A DNA stretch of 64,000 nucleotides from assembly GCA_963732335.1 (NCBI GenBank), contig CAVSZO010000007.1, positions 124,001 to 188,000 of the forward strand. Reading direction: 5' to 3'. The notes beneath the pieces are model-generated. The model saw only the letters and a list, made by a program, of their open reading frames with translations, searched no databases and was not told where the DNA came from. Below, in pieces: positions 16,737 to 26,124 of the stretch (positions are counted from its first letter, which is position 1; every line of letters starts with the position of its first letter). The DNA comes from Desertimonas sp963732335 (lineage in GTDB: Bacteria > Actinomycetota > Acidimicrobiia > Acidimicrobiales > Ilumatobacteraceae). The position numbers were made by a program, and so were the translations under genes.

Positions 16737-17594
16737 CTACTTGATGGCGCCCATGGCGAGGCCGCGGATCATCCGTTTCTGCGCCAACCAGCCTGCCAGC
16801 ACGACCGGCAAGATGGCGAGCACGGACGCCGCGGACAGCTTGGCGAGGAAGTCTCCACGCGTGCTGATGTTGGTCGTCACCCAGATCGGCATCGTCGATC
16901 CGGACACCGGGTTGAGCTGCACGGCGTAGAAGTACTCGTTCCACGCGAAGATCACACACAACAGGGCGGTGGCGGCGATGCCGGGGATGGCGATCGGCAG
17001 GATCACCGTCGACAGTTGCCCACGAAACCCGGCGCCGTCGATCTCCGCCGCCTCGATCAGCTCCCGGGGGATCTCCTGGAAGAACGAGCGCAGCATCCAC
17101 ACGGCGAGCGGAAGGTTCATCGCCGTGTACAGGATCACGAGGATCAGCCGAGTGTTGAGCAGATCCAACTCCCTAGCGAGGATCCACACCGGCAGGATCG
17201 ACGCCACGACCGGCAGGAACTTGGTGGAGATGAAGAACAGCAGCACGTCGCGCCACTTCTCGATCGGCTTGATCGCCAGCGCGTAGGCGGCCGGTATTGC
17301 CAGGATCAGCACGATGATCGTGCTGATGATCACGACGGTGGCCGAGTTCATGAACGCCTCGCGGAACGACAGCAGACCTGGCGTCGTCTCGGTGACCTCG
17401 GAGTACTGGTCCAACGTCGGGTCGAACAGCAGCTTCGGGCTGGTGTTGGCGTCCTGCTCCTCCTTGAAGCTGTTGAGCACGGTCCAGAACACGGGGAAGA
17501 AGAAGATCAGCGCGGCGATCCAGGCGGCGATGCCGAGGAGCACGTGGGCGCCACGGCCCTCGCCAACGCCCAACCTCGCGCCGCGGGCTTTCAT
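16737..17594 (-). CDS. smoG: Polyol/sugar ABC transporter permease (MalG/SmoG type)
   Basis: Inner-membrane permease of 285 residues with about six membrane segments (first LLGIAAWIAALIFFFPVF). The ATPase-contacting EAA loop reads EIPRELIEAAEIDGAG near residue 190. Length, the second-permease position and the short N-terminus match MalG/SmoG proteins. Its start overlaps the upstream permease gene by 4 bp. Confidence 0.93.
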   Translation of the reverse strand: MKARGARLGVGEGRGAHVLLGIAAWIAALIFFFPVFWTVLNSFKEEQDANTSPKLLFDPTLDQYSEVTETTPGLLSFREAFMNSATVVIISTIIVLILAIPAAYALAIKPIEKWRDVLLFFISTKFLPVVASILPVWILARELDLLNTRLILVILYTAMNLPLAVWMLRSFFQEIPRELIEAAEIDGAGFRGQLSTVILPIAIPGIAATALLCVIFAWNEYFYAVQLNPVSGSTMPIWVTTNISTRGDFLAKLSAASVLAILPVVLAGWLAQKRMIRGLAMGAIK

Positions 17595-18514
17595 GCGATC
17601 TCTTCTCCCTTGAGCAAGCGCGACAGCACACGGAGGGCGATGTTGGCGACGATGATCGAGGCGATGACGACGACGATGGCGTACGCCGAGGCCTGGCCGA
17701 ACATCCAGCCGCCGCCGATCGAGCGCTGATAGACGAAGTACGGAATGTTCGTCGAACCCGGTCCACCTCCTGTCATCACGGCGATGGTGTCGAAAACCTG
17801 GATGAGGTAGACGGTGCCGAGCAGGGCACCGAGCTCGAGGTACGTCCGCAGGTGCGGCAACGTCAGCTGGCGGAACGTGCCGAACGCCGACGCCCCGTCA
17901 ACCTTGGCGGCTTCGAGCACGTCGGACGGCTGGCTCTGCAGCCCCGCCAGGATGATCAGCATCATGAACGGGGTCCACTGCCATACGAGGACGAGGATGA
18001 TCGAGAACCGCGGGTAGCGGGACACCCATTCGACCGAGTCCATCCCCAGCCGTTCGAGGACCCAGTTGACGACGCCGTAGAGCCCGCTGAGCATCTGGTT
18101 CTTCCAGATCAACCCGGCGACGACGGGCATCACCAGGAACGGCGTGATCAGCAGCGTGCGCACGAATCCCTGACCGAAGAACTTGCGATCGAGGAGCACG
18201 GCCAGCAGCGTGCCGAGGATGAGCGAGGCGACCACCGAGGAAACGGTCATCACCACGGTGACCCAGGCGGCGTCACGGAAGAACTGGTCGTGGACGAGCT
18301 CTGTGTAGTTGTCCAGTCCGACGAACTCGCGTGGTGTCGGCGGGACCACCGTCCAGTTGGTGAGGCTGTAGAAGATGCTCATCACGAATGGGACCTGCGT
18401 GATGAGCACAATGAAGAGGAGGGCGGGGAGCAGCGGCAGCCGCCGCACCCACGGGCGCTGCAGAGCGCTCGGAGGGCGTGCGCTCGCCACGTTGGGCGCG
18501 ACGGCTGTGGTCAT
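17591..18514 (-). CDS. smoF: Polyol/sugar ABC transporter permease (MalF/SmoF type)
   Basis: 307 residues, about six membrane segments (first LLPALLFIVLITQVPFVMSI). The EAA loop reads SQPSDVLEAAKVDGAS near residue 210, followed by the conserved FRQLTLPHL. It pairs with the downstream permease to form the channel. It starts 10 bp after the binding-protein stop. Confidence 0.93.
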   Translation of the reverse strand: MTTAVAPNVASARPPSALQRPWVRRLPLLPALLFIVLITQVPFVMSIFYSLTNWTVVPPTPREFVGLDNYTELVHDQFFRDAAWVTVVMTVSSVVASLILGTLLAVLLDRKFFGQGFVRTLLITPFLVMPVVAGLIWKNQMLSGLYGVVNWVLERLGMDSVEWVSRYPRFSIILVLVWQWTPFMMLIILAGLQSQPSDVLEAAKVDGASAFGTFRQLTLPHLRTYLELGALLGTVYLIQVFDTIAVMTGGGPGSTNIPYFVYQRSIGGGWMFGQASAYAIVVVIASIIVANIALRVLSRLLKGEEIA

Positions 18515-18523
18515 GTCCTTCCG

Positions 18524-19918
18524 TTATCCAGCAACTTGAGAGGCGATGTCCTGGCAGTTGCTGAGCGCATCGTCGATCTCGACGCGCCCGGCGATCACGC
18601 CGGAGAACTCCTCGGTGCAGCGGTTGCCGACGTCCTGGAACTCGGGCACGCCGACGAACTGCACGCCTGGGAGGCCTGGCCGCGGTGTCGTGCCGGGATT
18701 GTCGATCGGCGCCGCGGCCATCGCTGCCAGCGTTTGGTCGGCGAAGGCGGCCGCCGCTTCCTGGTACTCCGGCAGGGCGTAGGTCGACTCACGGGTTCCC
18801 GGTGGGATCGACGCCCAGCCGCCGGGCACGAGCTCGCCCGCCGCAGCGATGTACTCGGGACCGGTCGCCCAGGAGATGTATTCCCACGCTGTGTCCGGGT
18901 CGGACGCGGTCTGTGGGATCGCCAACGACCACGCCCACAGCCATCCTGACGCCTCGGTTTCCTTGACCGGCGCCAGCGCGTAGCCGTTGAGCCCCTTGAC
19001 GTCGCTGTCATCGGCCTCGAGCAGGCCGGCGGCGACGGTGGCGTCGTACCACATCGCCACCCGCCCGTCGCGGTACTGGGCGAGGCACTCGTTGAACGAG
19101 GCGTTGGCGGCGTCGTCCTCGCCGGCGTCGTTGACCAGGTTGACGTAGAACTCCAGCGCCTCACGGAACTCCGGCTGGTCGACCTGCGCCTCGCCGATCG
19201 TCCCGTCCTCGTTCGCCGACCACCAGGTGGCCCCGAACGTGTTGAGGACGGTGGTGAACGTTGCACCAAGCTCGCCCCAGCCCGGCTTGCCGCGGAGGCA
19301 GATCCCGGCCATCTCGTCGGAGTCGATCTGGCGGGCGATCTCGGCGACCTCGTCCCAGGTCGGACTCGCGGGCATCTCGATGCCCGCCTCGTCCATCACG
19401 TCCTGGCGGTACATGAGGAACGACGACTCGGCGTAGAACGGCGACGCATACAGCGCTCCGTCGACGGTCAGCCCGGAGCGAACGGACGGGATCAGGTCGT
19501 CGACGTTGTACGTCTCGTCGGCCTCGGCGTACGGCGTGAGATCGACGAGCCATTCGTTGACTCCGAACTGCGGCGCTTCATACAGGCCGATCATCACGAC
19601 ATCGAACTGCTCCCCACCGGCGCCGACATCGCGTGTGACGACCTCGCGCAAGTTGGTCTCCTCGAGCACGGTGTAGTTGACGGTGATGCCGGTCTCCGCC
19701 GTGAACAGTTCCGGGGTCAAGCTGGCGATGTCCTCCATCTGTGGGTTACCAACGATCAAGACGGTGAGCTCGCGGTCGCCCGAAGCCGCAGCCGGCACTG
19801 ACACCACAGTGGCGGTCGTGGCTGCGACGATCGCTGCGGCGAACACGGTGCCCATCGTGCGGCGCCGGCGCGCTCGCGGCGACGGCCCGGGGCGGGCGTG
19901 GGTGGACTGCTGCACCAT
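18524..19918 (-). CDS. smoE: Extracellular polyol/sugar-binding protein (SmoE type)
   Basis: Solute-binding protein of 464 residues delivering substrate to the permeases. An N-terminal basic segment and hydrophobic stretch (MGTVFAAAIVAATTATVVSV) form a signal peptide; the distance from the first Met suggests starts at 19918 or the internal Met at 19855. The mature part begins ELTVLIVGNPQMED and shows the family-1 binding-protein fold (YASPFYAESSFLMYRQDVMDEAG, WLWAWSLAIPQTA, PEYQEAAAAFADQ). The resemblance to mannitol/sorbitol binding proteins and the neighbouring mannitol dehydrogenase suggest polyols as ligands. Confidence 0.88.
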   Translation of the reverse strand: MVQQSTHARPGPSPRARRRRTMGTVFAAAIVAATTATVVSVPAAASGDRELTVLIVGNPQMEDIASLTPELFTAETGITVNYTVLEETNLREVVTRDVGAGGEQFDVVMIGLYEAPQFGVNEWLVDLTPYAEADETYNVDDLIPSVRSGLTVDGALYASPFYAESSFLMYRQDVMDEAGIEMPASPTWDEVAEIARQIDSDEMAGICLRGKPGWGELGATFTTVLNTFGATWWSANEDGTIGEAQVDQPEFREALEFYVNLVNDAGEDDAANASFNECLAQYRDGRVAMWYDATVAAGLLEADDSDVKGLNGYALAPVKETEASGWLWAWSLAIPQTASDPDTAWEYISWATGPEYIAAAGELVPGGWASIPPGTRESTYALPEYQEAAAAFADQTLAAMAAAPIDNPGTTPRPGLPGVQFVGVPEFQDVGNRCTEEFSGVIAGRVEIDDALSNCQDIASQVAG

Positions 19919-19992
19919 GGATCCCCCTCTGATTACGCGGGTGCCGGCAACCCCATGCAGCCGGCATGACTTGCAGTATGGACCGCGCCGAT

Positions 19993-20015
19993 GTTGATTT
20001 CAAGGGTAAATCAAC
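19993..20015. promoter_or_regulatory. Candidate operator in the divergent smo/mtlK promoter
   Basis: GTTGATTT and AAATCAAC form a perfect 8-bp inverted repeat with a 7-bp spacer in the 146-bp gap between the divergent transporter and dehydrogenase genes. The surrounding 50 bp are clearly AT-richer than the neighbourhood. The DeoR-family gene two genes downstream is the obvious candidate regulator. Confidence 0.55.
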
Positions 20016-20064
20016 ACAATCCAATGCTTGTCATATGGATTTGTGTGGTTTATCGTGCAGAACC

Positions 20065-21495
20065 ATGGCATCGGTGGGGGTCCAGGCGCCACTGCAGGTC
20101 ACCGACGCCAACCTCGACGCCATCTCCGCCCGCGGCATTCCGGTGCCGACGTACGACCGGACCCGTCTCGTCCCGCGCATCGCCCACATCGGCGTCGGGG
20201 GCTTCCACCGCGCCCACCTCGCCGCCTACACCCACGAACTCGCCCAGGACGGCAGCGACTGGGGCATCCGCGGGCTCGGCCTGCTGCCTGGTGACGCCGA
20301 CATGGCCGCTGCCCTCCATCCCCAGGACTGTCTCTATTCGCTCGTCGAGAAGGGCGCCGGTGCGCCGACCACCTCGATCGTCGGCAGCATCGTCGACTAC
20401 CGCCACACTGCAGGGCGGCCCGAGGATGCCGTCGACCAACTCTCCGATCCGGCAGTGGCGATCGTCTCGATGACCGTGACCGAGGCCGGTTATGCACCGG
20501 ACGTAGCGACCGATTCGACGTTCGACCTCCTCGCCCGTGCCCTCGAGCAACGGAAGCGGACGGGGACGTCAGCGGTCACGATCCTCAGTTGCGACAACCT
20601 GCCCGGCAACGGCGACGCTGCCCGCCGCGCCCTGCTCTCGGCGGCGGAAGCCGTCGCCGGCGGGCTGGCGACGTGGATCGAGTCGCACTGCAGCTTCCCG
20701 AACTCGATGGTCGACAGGATCACACCGGTGACGTCGGACGAGGATCGCGCCGCGCTGCTCGCACGGGAGGGCATCGTCGACCGCTGGCCGGTCGTCGCCG
20801 AACCGTTCCGTCAGTGGGTGCTGGAGGACGCCTTCGCGATGGGCCGGCCGGGATGGGAACGCGTCGGCGTCCTGTTCACCGACGACGTCCACGCGTGGGA
20901 GCTGTACAAGCTGCGGATCCTCAACGCCGGGCACTCCTGCATGGCGTACCTCTGTGCGCTCGCCGGGATCACGTTCGTCGACGAGGCGATGGCGACTCCC
21001 GAGGTGCGCCAATTCGTCGAGCGACTGCTCTACGAGGAGGCCGTGCCGGCACTGACAGCGATTCCCGGCTACCCGCGAGCGGAGTACGCGGCGACCGTCC
21101 TCGGGCGGTTCGCCAATCCGGGTGTGCGCGACCAGATCGCCAGGCTTTGCATCGACGGCACAGCCAAGTTCCCGACCTTCCTCGTCCCGACGATCGAACA
21201 CCACCTCGAGGCCGGTGGACCCGTCCGCCATGCCGCCCTCGCCCTCGCCGGATGGGCCCGCTATCTGGCGACCACCCCGATCGACCAGCAGGCGCCGGAC
21301 GCTTCAGCCGAGCTGGCGAGGCGCTGCGCCCGCCAAGCGCTCGACGAACCGACCCGTTTCCTCGAGCTCGAGGCCGTGTTCACCGTGGCGCTCCGCGACA
21401 GCGCACGCTTCCGGACAGAGTTCGCCGCGGCAGCCGATGCGCTGGCCACAGCGGGACCGATCGCGGCCATGGCCGCCCTCGGCAGCGTGGGGTAG
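20065..21495 (+). CDS. mtlK: Mannitol 2-dehydrogenase family (polyol-specific long-chain dehydrogenase)
   Basis: Oxidises mannitol to fructose with NAD, and related polyols such as arabinitol in homologues. I take the ATG at 20065 (MASVGVQAPLQV, 476 residues, the size of MtlK); upstream codons lie in the promoter. The N-terminal Rossmann region has HIGVGGFHRAHLAAY. The family signature FPNSMVDRITP is present, as is the catalytic lysine-containing YKLRILNAGHS (K-x5-N-x2-H arrangement). Divergent from the transporter operon and 10 bp before the DeoR regulator. Confidence 0.93.
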   Translation: MASVGVQAPLQVTDANLDAISARGIPVPTYDRTRLVPRIAHIGVGGFHRAHLAAYTHELAQDGSDWGIRGLGLLPGDADMAAALHPQDCLYSLVEKGAGAPTTSIVGSIVDYRHTAGRPEDAVDQLSDPAVAIVSMTVTEAGYAPDVATDSTFDLLARALEQRKRTGTSAVTILSCDNLPGNGDAARRALLSAAEAVAGGLATWIESHCSFPNSMVDRITPVTSDEDRAALLAREGIVDRWPVVAEPFRQWVLEDAFAMGRPGWERVGVLFTDDVHAWELYKLRILNAGHSCMAYLCALAGITFVDEAMATPEVRQFVERLLYEEAVPALTAIPGYPRAEYAATVLGRFANPGVRDQIARLCIDGTAKFPTFLVPTIEHHLEAGGPVRHAALALAGWARYLATTPIDQQAPDASAELARRCARQALDEPTRFLELEAVFTVALRDSARFRTEFAAAADALATAGPIAAMAALGSVG

Positions 21496-21504
21496 ACCAG
21501 TGCC

Positions 21505-22293
21505 GTGACGTCCACCGCGCCGAGTCCTGGTCGCCTGCAGTACCAACGCCAACGCGACATCTACGGACTCGCTCTCAAGCACGGATCTGTCGACGTCTCG
21601 GCCTTGGCCAAGCAGTTCAACGTCACGACCGAGACGATTCGCCGTGACCTATCCGAACTGCAGGACCGCCTGCTGCTGCGCCGTGTCCACGGCGGGGCGG
21701 TGCCCTACGAGCGACGCGACCACGAACCGATGGTCGACGCCCGGGAAATGCTCAACGCCGAGGAGAAGCTGCGGATCGGGCGTGAGGCCACGCGGCAAGT
21801 GCCGCAGCACGGCTCGATCATCATCGACTCGGGTTCGACCGGCCAGCGTTTCGCCGAGGTGTTCCCGGGCGACCGCGACGTCCACGTGATCACCAACTCA
21901 CTGATGATCGGCGCCGCCCTCGTCCGGCGCGGAGTCACCAGGTTGACGGTGCTCGGCGGCGGCGTACGGACGAACACATTCGCCATGGTCGACGCCTCGA
22001 CGGTCGACACGGTGCGCAATCTGAGCGTCGACGTGTTGTTCATCAGCTGCGACGGGCTCTCCTTCGGGCGCGGGCTGACGACGCCGTACTCGGACGAGGC
22101 CCTGCTCAAGCGGGCGATGATCGAATCGGCGAGGCGAGTCGTCGCCATCGTCGACAGCTCGAAGCTCGGCAACGAGCAACTGTTCGGATTCGCCGGACTC
22201 GACGAGATCGACGTGCTGATCACCGACGACCGTGCGGACGACACGGCCGTGGCGGCGATCGATGGCCGCGGCGTCGAGGTCCACCGTGCGTGA
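21505..22293 (+). CDS. DeoR-family transcriptional regulator
   Basis: 262 residues, GTG start. The N-terminal winged helix contains the DeoR signature (VSALAKQFNVTTETIRRDLSEL, then RVHGGAV). The sugar-phosphate sensing domain has DSGSTG, the NS motif in ITNSLMIG and the GGG motif in LGGGVR. Such proteins usually repress sugar catabolism and are released by a phosphorylated sugar. It should act on the inverted repeat at 19993-20015. The stop overlaps the next start by 8 bp. Confidence 0.92.
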   Translation: MTSTAPSPGRLQYQRQRDIYGLALKHGSVDVSALAKQFNVTTETIRRDLSELQDRLLLRRVHGGAVPYERRDHEPMVDAREMLNAEEKLRIGREATRQVPQHGSIIIDSGSTGQRFAEVFPGDRDVHVITNSLMIGAALVRRGVTRLTVLGGGVRTNTFAMVDASTVDTVRNLSVDVLFISCDGLSFGRGLTTPYSDEALLKRAMIESARRVVAIVDSSKLGNEQLFGFAGLDEIDVLITDDRADDTAVAAIDGRGVEVHRA

Positions 22294-23071
22294 CGAGCTG
22301 CCAGCGGCCCGCCAGCTCGAGACCATCGCCAAGACCGTGGCCATCGAGGCCGCCAGCCTCGTCCGTTCGCGCGCCGTGGACTGGTCACCGCCACCGACCA
22401 AGAGCTCACCTACCGACATCGTCACGCAGACCGACGTCGAAAGCGAGGCCCTGATCAGGGAGCGCCTCGCGCTGGCCACGCCGGAAGCCGGGTTCGTCGG
22501 TGAGGAGGGTGGATCGACCGACCCGCATCGGCGGCTGCAGTGGGTGGTCGATCCACTCGACGGGACGGTCAACTTCTGGTACGGCCTGCCCGTGGTTGCC
22601 GTCAGCATCGCCGCGGCGATCGACGGGGTCGTCAGCGCAGCCGCGGTCGTCGACGTGCAGCGCGGCGAGACGTTCTCCGCCGCCCTCGGGGTCGGAGCGC
22701 GAGCGAACGGCTCGGCGATCACCGCATCGTCGTGTGCGGAGCTCAGCCAAGCCCTCGTGACGACCGGCTTCTCGTACCACGCGCCCGTGCGCGCCGCCCA
22801 GGGCGACGTCGTGGCCAGGCTGCTGCCGCACGTGCGCGACGTGCGCTGCTTCGGTTCGGCGGCGCTGCAGATGTGCTGGGTGGCCTGCGGCCGGACGGAT
22901 TCCTACTTCGAGCGCGACACGAAGGTGTGGGACTACTCGGCAGCCTCGCTCGTCGCCCAGGAGGCCGGGGCCATCGTCGAGCTGCCGTGCCCGGAGAACG
23001 ACGGTCTGGCGATGGCCGCTGCGCCGGCCGTCTACGAAGACCTGCGCCGGCTCGTCGAGGTGAGCCGCTGA
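22286..23071 (+). CDS. Inositol-monophosphatase-family sugar phosphatase
   Basis: Mg-dependent phosphatase of 261 residues, GTG start at 22286 overlapping the DeoR stop. Metal-site motifs: GFVGEEG, WVVDPLDGTVNF and WDYSAASLVAQEAG. Members hydrolyse inositol-1-phosphate, histidinol phosphate or sugar phosphates. The operon position after the polyol dehydrogenase and regulator suggests a sugar- or polyol-phosphate, possibly tuning the inducer of the DeoR regulator; this is inference. Confidence 0.9.
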   Translation: MRDELPAARQLETIAKTVAIEAASLVRSRAVDWSPPPTKSSPTDIVTQTDVESEALIRERLALATPEAGFVGEEGGSTDPHRRLQWVVDPLDGTVNFWYGLPVVAVSIAAAIDGVVSAAAVVDVQRGETFSAALGVGARANGSAITASSCAELSQALVTTGFSYHAPVRAAQGDVVARLLPHVRDVRCFGSAALQMCWVACGRTDSYFERDTKVWDYSAASLVAQEAGAIVELPCPENDGLAMAAAPAVYEDLRRLVEVSR

Positions 23072-23879
23072 TCAGCCGATCGGCGCGCCGTGGCGCGTCA
23101 GCGACCACGAGCGCCACACACCGACGAGGCCATCGCTGGCGACGCCCTCGGCGACGCGGGCGATCGCCATCACGGCGCGCCACCGCGCCAGGCGGCTGAC
23201 GTCGACGTCGCCGAGCGCCTCGAGGTAGGCGTTGGTCAGACGTTGGCGCAGCTCGGGTGCACCGCCAGGGAGGTGAAGCGGCGCGGCATCGACGTCGGGC
23301 GCCATCAGCAGCGTCGAGCGGGCGACGTCGGCGATCGGGTCGCCTCGGCCGGTGTCGAACCAGTCGACGAGCATCGGACCGTCACTGGTGAGGATGACGT
23401 TGCCCGGGTGCAGATCACCGTGACAGAGGACGAGCGGACCGCCGGTTGGAAGGGCGGCGAGCACCTCGTCGACGGCAACACCGACGAGCGGTGCCGCGGC
23501 GCGCACCTTGGCCCGCACCCGGTCGGCGAACGCCGGCACCGTGACCGGCGGGACGAGCGTGGCGAGCTGCTGGTGCAGGCCGGCGAGCAAACCGTCCGTG
23601 CGCCGTCACCGACGCGGGATCCTCGACGATCGCGTCCCACATCACCGGACCCCGGGCTCGTCGGTAGACGCTGGCCGTGCGACCGTCGTGCTCGATGAAT
23701 CCGAGGAATTCCGGCACCGGGGCCCCGGCGAGCCGGACCGCGCTGCTGTACTCGGCTTCGTAACGGATCCACGCCTCCGCCGTGTTGGGCAGCGGCACCT
23801 TGGCGACAGCGTCGGCGCCGAGCTCATGCACGGTCGATCGACTGCCATACGCCACCACCGCCCCGACCGTCGGCGCCAC
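23072..23879 (-). CDS. Aminoglycoside/choline-kinase-like phosphotransferase (frameshift)
   Basis: An APH-fold kinase of about 268 codons. The N-terminal lobe (GTG at 23879; VVAYGSRSTVHELGADAVAKVP) carries the ATP-binding lysine; the catalytic loop is CHGDLHPGNVIL and the metal site LVDWFDTGRGDP. The frame shifts near 23596, after SVTAHG and before AGLHQQLATLV. The substrate is unknown: this fold covers antibiotic, choline, fructosamine and maltose kinases. It is convergent with the IMPase gene. Confidence 0.82.
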
Positions 23880-23934
23880 TACCCCTCCCCGCTCGACGTC
23901 GCTGGAACCCTACTGCGGCGCTTGGATCGTGGTC

Positions 23935-25101
23935 TCAGCTGTTGGCGAGCGTGGCGGTGACCGTGACCTCGTCGCCGTCGCGGACGACGACGATGGCGAC
24001 CTGGTCGCCTGGGCTGTGGTCGCGGACGACTCCGACGAGTCCTTCGATGCCGTTGATCGGCTGGTCGTCGACGGCGACCACGACGTCGCCGACCTCGAGT
24101 CCGGCTTCGGCAGCTGGCGAGCCGGGGTTGACGACGTCGACGAGAGCGCCGGAGCCGCCATCGTTCCGATCGGCGAGGTTGACGCCGAGGAACCCGGGCT
24201 CGCGCTGCCCGCCGGCGCGCAGGTCTTCGAGGACGTCGAGCACCTCGCCGACACCGATGGCGAAGCCGACGTTGGTGGCGGCCCGCTGGGAGTCGCTCTC
24301 GGCGACAGCGGTGTTGATGCCGATGACCTGGCCGGCGGCGTTGACGAGCGGCCCACCGGAGTTCCCCGACGAGATCGCCGCGTCCGTCTGGATCAGGCCG
24401 TCAAGGACCTCGGTCTGGCTGACCGACAGGGTGCGGTCGAGCGCCGAGACGATCCCCGCCGTGACGGTCGGGTCGCCGTCGAGGTCGAGGGCAAAGCCAA
24501 TGGCGACGACCGGGTCGCCGATCCTGATGCTCGCCGGGTCGGCGAACGTGGCGGCCGGAAGTTCGGCGTCGACGTCGACGCGGAGCAGCGCCAGATCGTT
24601 GTCGGGATCGGCCGCGATCACCGTGGCAGGCGTCGGCTCGGTGTTGCCGGAGAAGCGCACCCGGACCTCTTGGGCGCCGGCGACGACATGGGCGTTGGTG
24701 AGGATCTCACCGTCGGCCGAGATGACCACGCCGGTGCCGACCGCTTCGCCGGCCAGCTGGCCATCGCTCACGGTTGCGCTGACCGTCACGACGCTCGGTC
24801 CGACGGTGGCGGCCACAGCGGCGACATCGATGTCGCCGGCGGACGCCTGGGGTCTGGTCGCAGCACTGCCGGTCATCTGCGCCTGGCTGACGGTCGTTGC
24901 CGGAATCGTCGGCACGACAATCGTCTGGCGGCTGTCCGAGCCGTCACGCCCGACCCACCACCCGCCGAACGCTGCGGCGGCGAGCGCGGCGATGGCGGCG
25001 AGACCGAAGAGGACCGCCGCCGATCGCCGCGGTCGCCCGGGGGGTCGGGTGACCGGAGGCCGGGTCGGAGGCGGTGGAGGGGGAGGCAACACCGACGTCA
25101 C
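23935..25101 (-). CDS. Membrane-anchored HtrA/DegP-like serine protease with PDZ domain
   Basis: Envelope quality-control protease of 388 residues. A Pro-rich cytoplasmic N-terminus, one membrane segment (about 28-47) and a trypsin-like domain follow. The triad is His138 (TNAHVV), Asp169 (DNDLALL) and Ser248 (GNSGGP). A single C-terminal PDZ domain starts near residue 295 (GFLGVNLADR). Actinobacterial HtrA/PepD proteins have this layout. The frame is intact. Confidence 0.93.
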   Translation of the reverse strand: MTSVLPPPPPPPTRPPVTRPPGRPRRSAAVLFGLAAIAALAAAAFGGWWVGRDGSDSRQTIVVPTIPATTVSQAQMTGSAATRPQASAGDIDVAAVAATVGPSVVTVSATVSDGQLAGEAVGTGVVISADGEILTNAHVVAGAQEVRVRFSGNTEPTPATVIAADPDNDLALLRVDVDAELPAATFADPASIRIGDPVVAIGFALDLDGDPTVTAGIVSALDRTLSVSQTEVLDGLIQTDAAISSGNSGGPLVNAAGQVIGINTAVAESDSQRAATNVGFAIGVGEVLDVLEDLRAGGQREPGFLGVNLADRNDGGSGALVDVVNPGSPAAEAGLEVGDVVVAVDDQPINGIEGLVGVVRDHSPGDQVAIVVVRDGDEVTVTATLANS

Positions 25102-25165
25102 CCTGCTTGTCTAGCGTCCGGATTCGGCCGCGCGGCAGCGCCGTCGGGGACTTCTCAACGACTTC

Positions 25166-26105
25166 TTACGAAGCCGGCTCGGTGGTCGATCCGGGCGGGG
25201 CTGCCGCCAGGTAGCGGTCGAACCAGTCGAGCATCGCCGCGTAGGCGGCGGCCGCCGCGTCGGCGTCGTAGTTCCGTCCGGTGTCGTTGAAGAAGGCGTG
25301 GTCGACATCGTCGAACGTGCGCAGCTCATGCTCCAGCCCGGCGGCCTGCAGTGCCTCCTCGGCGGCCTCCATCGTCGGGTTGACGAAGTCGTCGAGCTCG
25401 GCGTAGATGCCGAGCACCGCCGCGTTCGGCGACCCGGAGAGGTCGCCGCCCTCAGGGAACGGCCCGTAGAACGGAACGGCGGCCGAGATGCGCGGATCTC
25501 CGGCGGCGAGGAGCTGCCACGTCATTCCACCGCCGAAGCAGAAGCCGATGACGGCGAGCTTGCTGTCAGGGTTGCGGCGTTCGAGCTCGTCGAGCCCCGC
25601 CTGCAGATCGGCGACGAGCCGCTCCGCGGGCGCGTTGCCGAGCGCTGCCTGAGCGTCACCCTCGCTCATGCTTGCGGTGCCGCCCTCGGGGGACAGCAGA
25701 TCGACTGCCAGCGCGCTGTACCCGTCAGCGGCCAGCCGCGGCGGGATTGTGCGGATGTGTGGCGTCAAGCCACGGTTCTCGTGGATCACGAGGACGGCGC
25801 CGTTGGCGGGTTCGGCGGCCGAGTACACGCCGATGAGCTCGCCTTCCGGACCGGGGAAGGTGATCTCCTCTGCTTCCTCGAGCGGTGCCGTCGAGCCGGT
25901 GCCGGTCTCGGTCTCGGTCTCGGTAGGTGGGAGCGTCGAGCCGCTCGACGCCGCAGCGGTGGTCGAGCGCCGCGGCGAGCAGCGTCGTCGCTGCAGCCCC
26001 CGAGACACCCAGCAGTCCGAGACGGCGGATCGCCTCCCGGCGGGTCAGCGCCCCGGCGACGCAGTCACGCGTGATCTCTTCGATGAGGTAGGGACGAAGT
26101 GCCAT
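25166..26105 (-). CDS. Tat-exported dienelactone hydrolase family protein (frameshift)
   Basis: The N-terminal frame (ATG at 26105) carries a twin-arginine signal, LTRREAIRRLGLLGVSGAAA. After a shift near 25960 the mature enzyme continues: LVIHENRGLTPHIR, the nucleophile Cys in IGFCFGGG, Asp in YAELDDFVN and His in DVDHAFFND, the Cys-Asp-His triad of dienelactone hydrolases. A low-complexity (TE)-repeat linker precedes the domain. Total about 313 codons. Such exported paralogues act as general carboxyl-esterases; the substrate is unknown. Confidence 0.85.
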
Positions 26106-26124
26106 CGACCTACCGTACGTGCGA

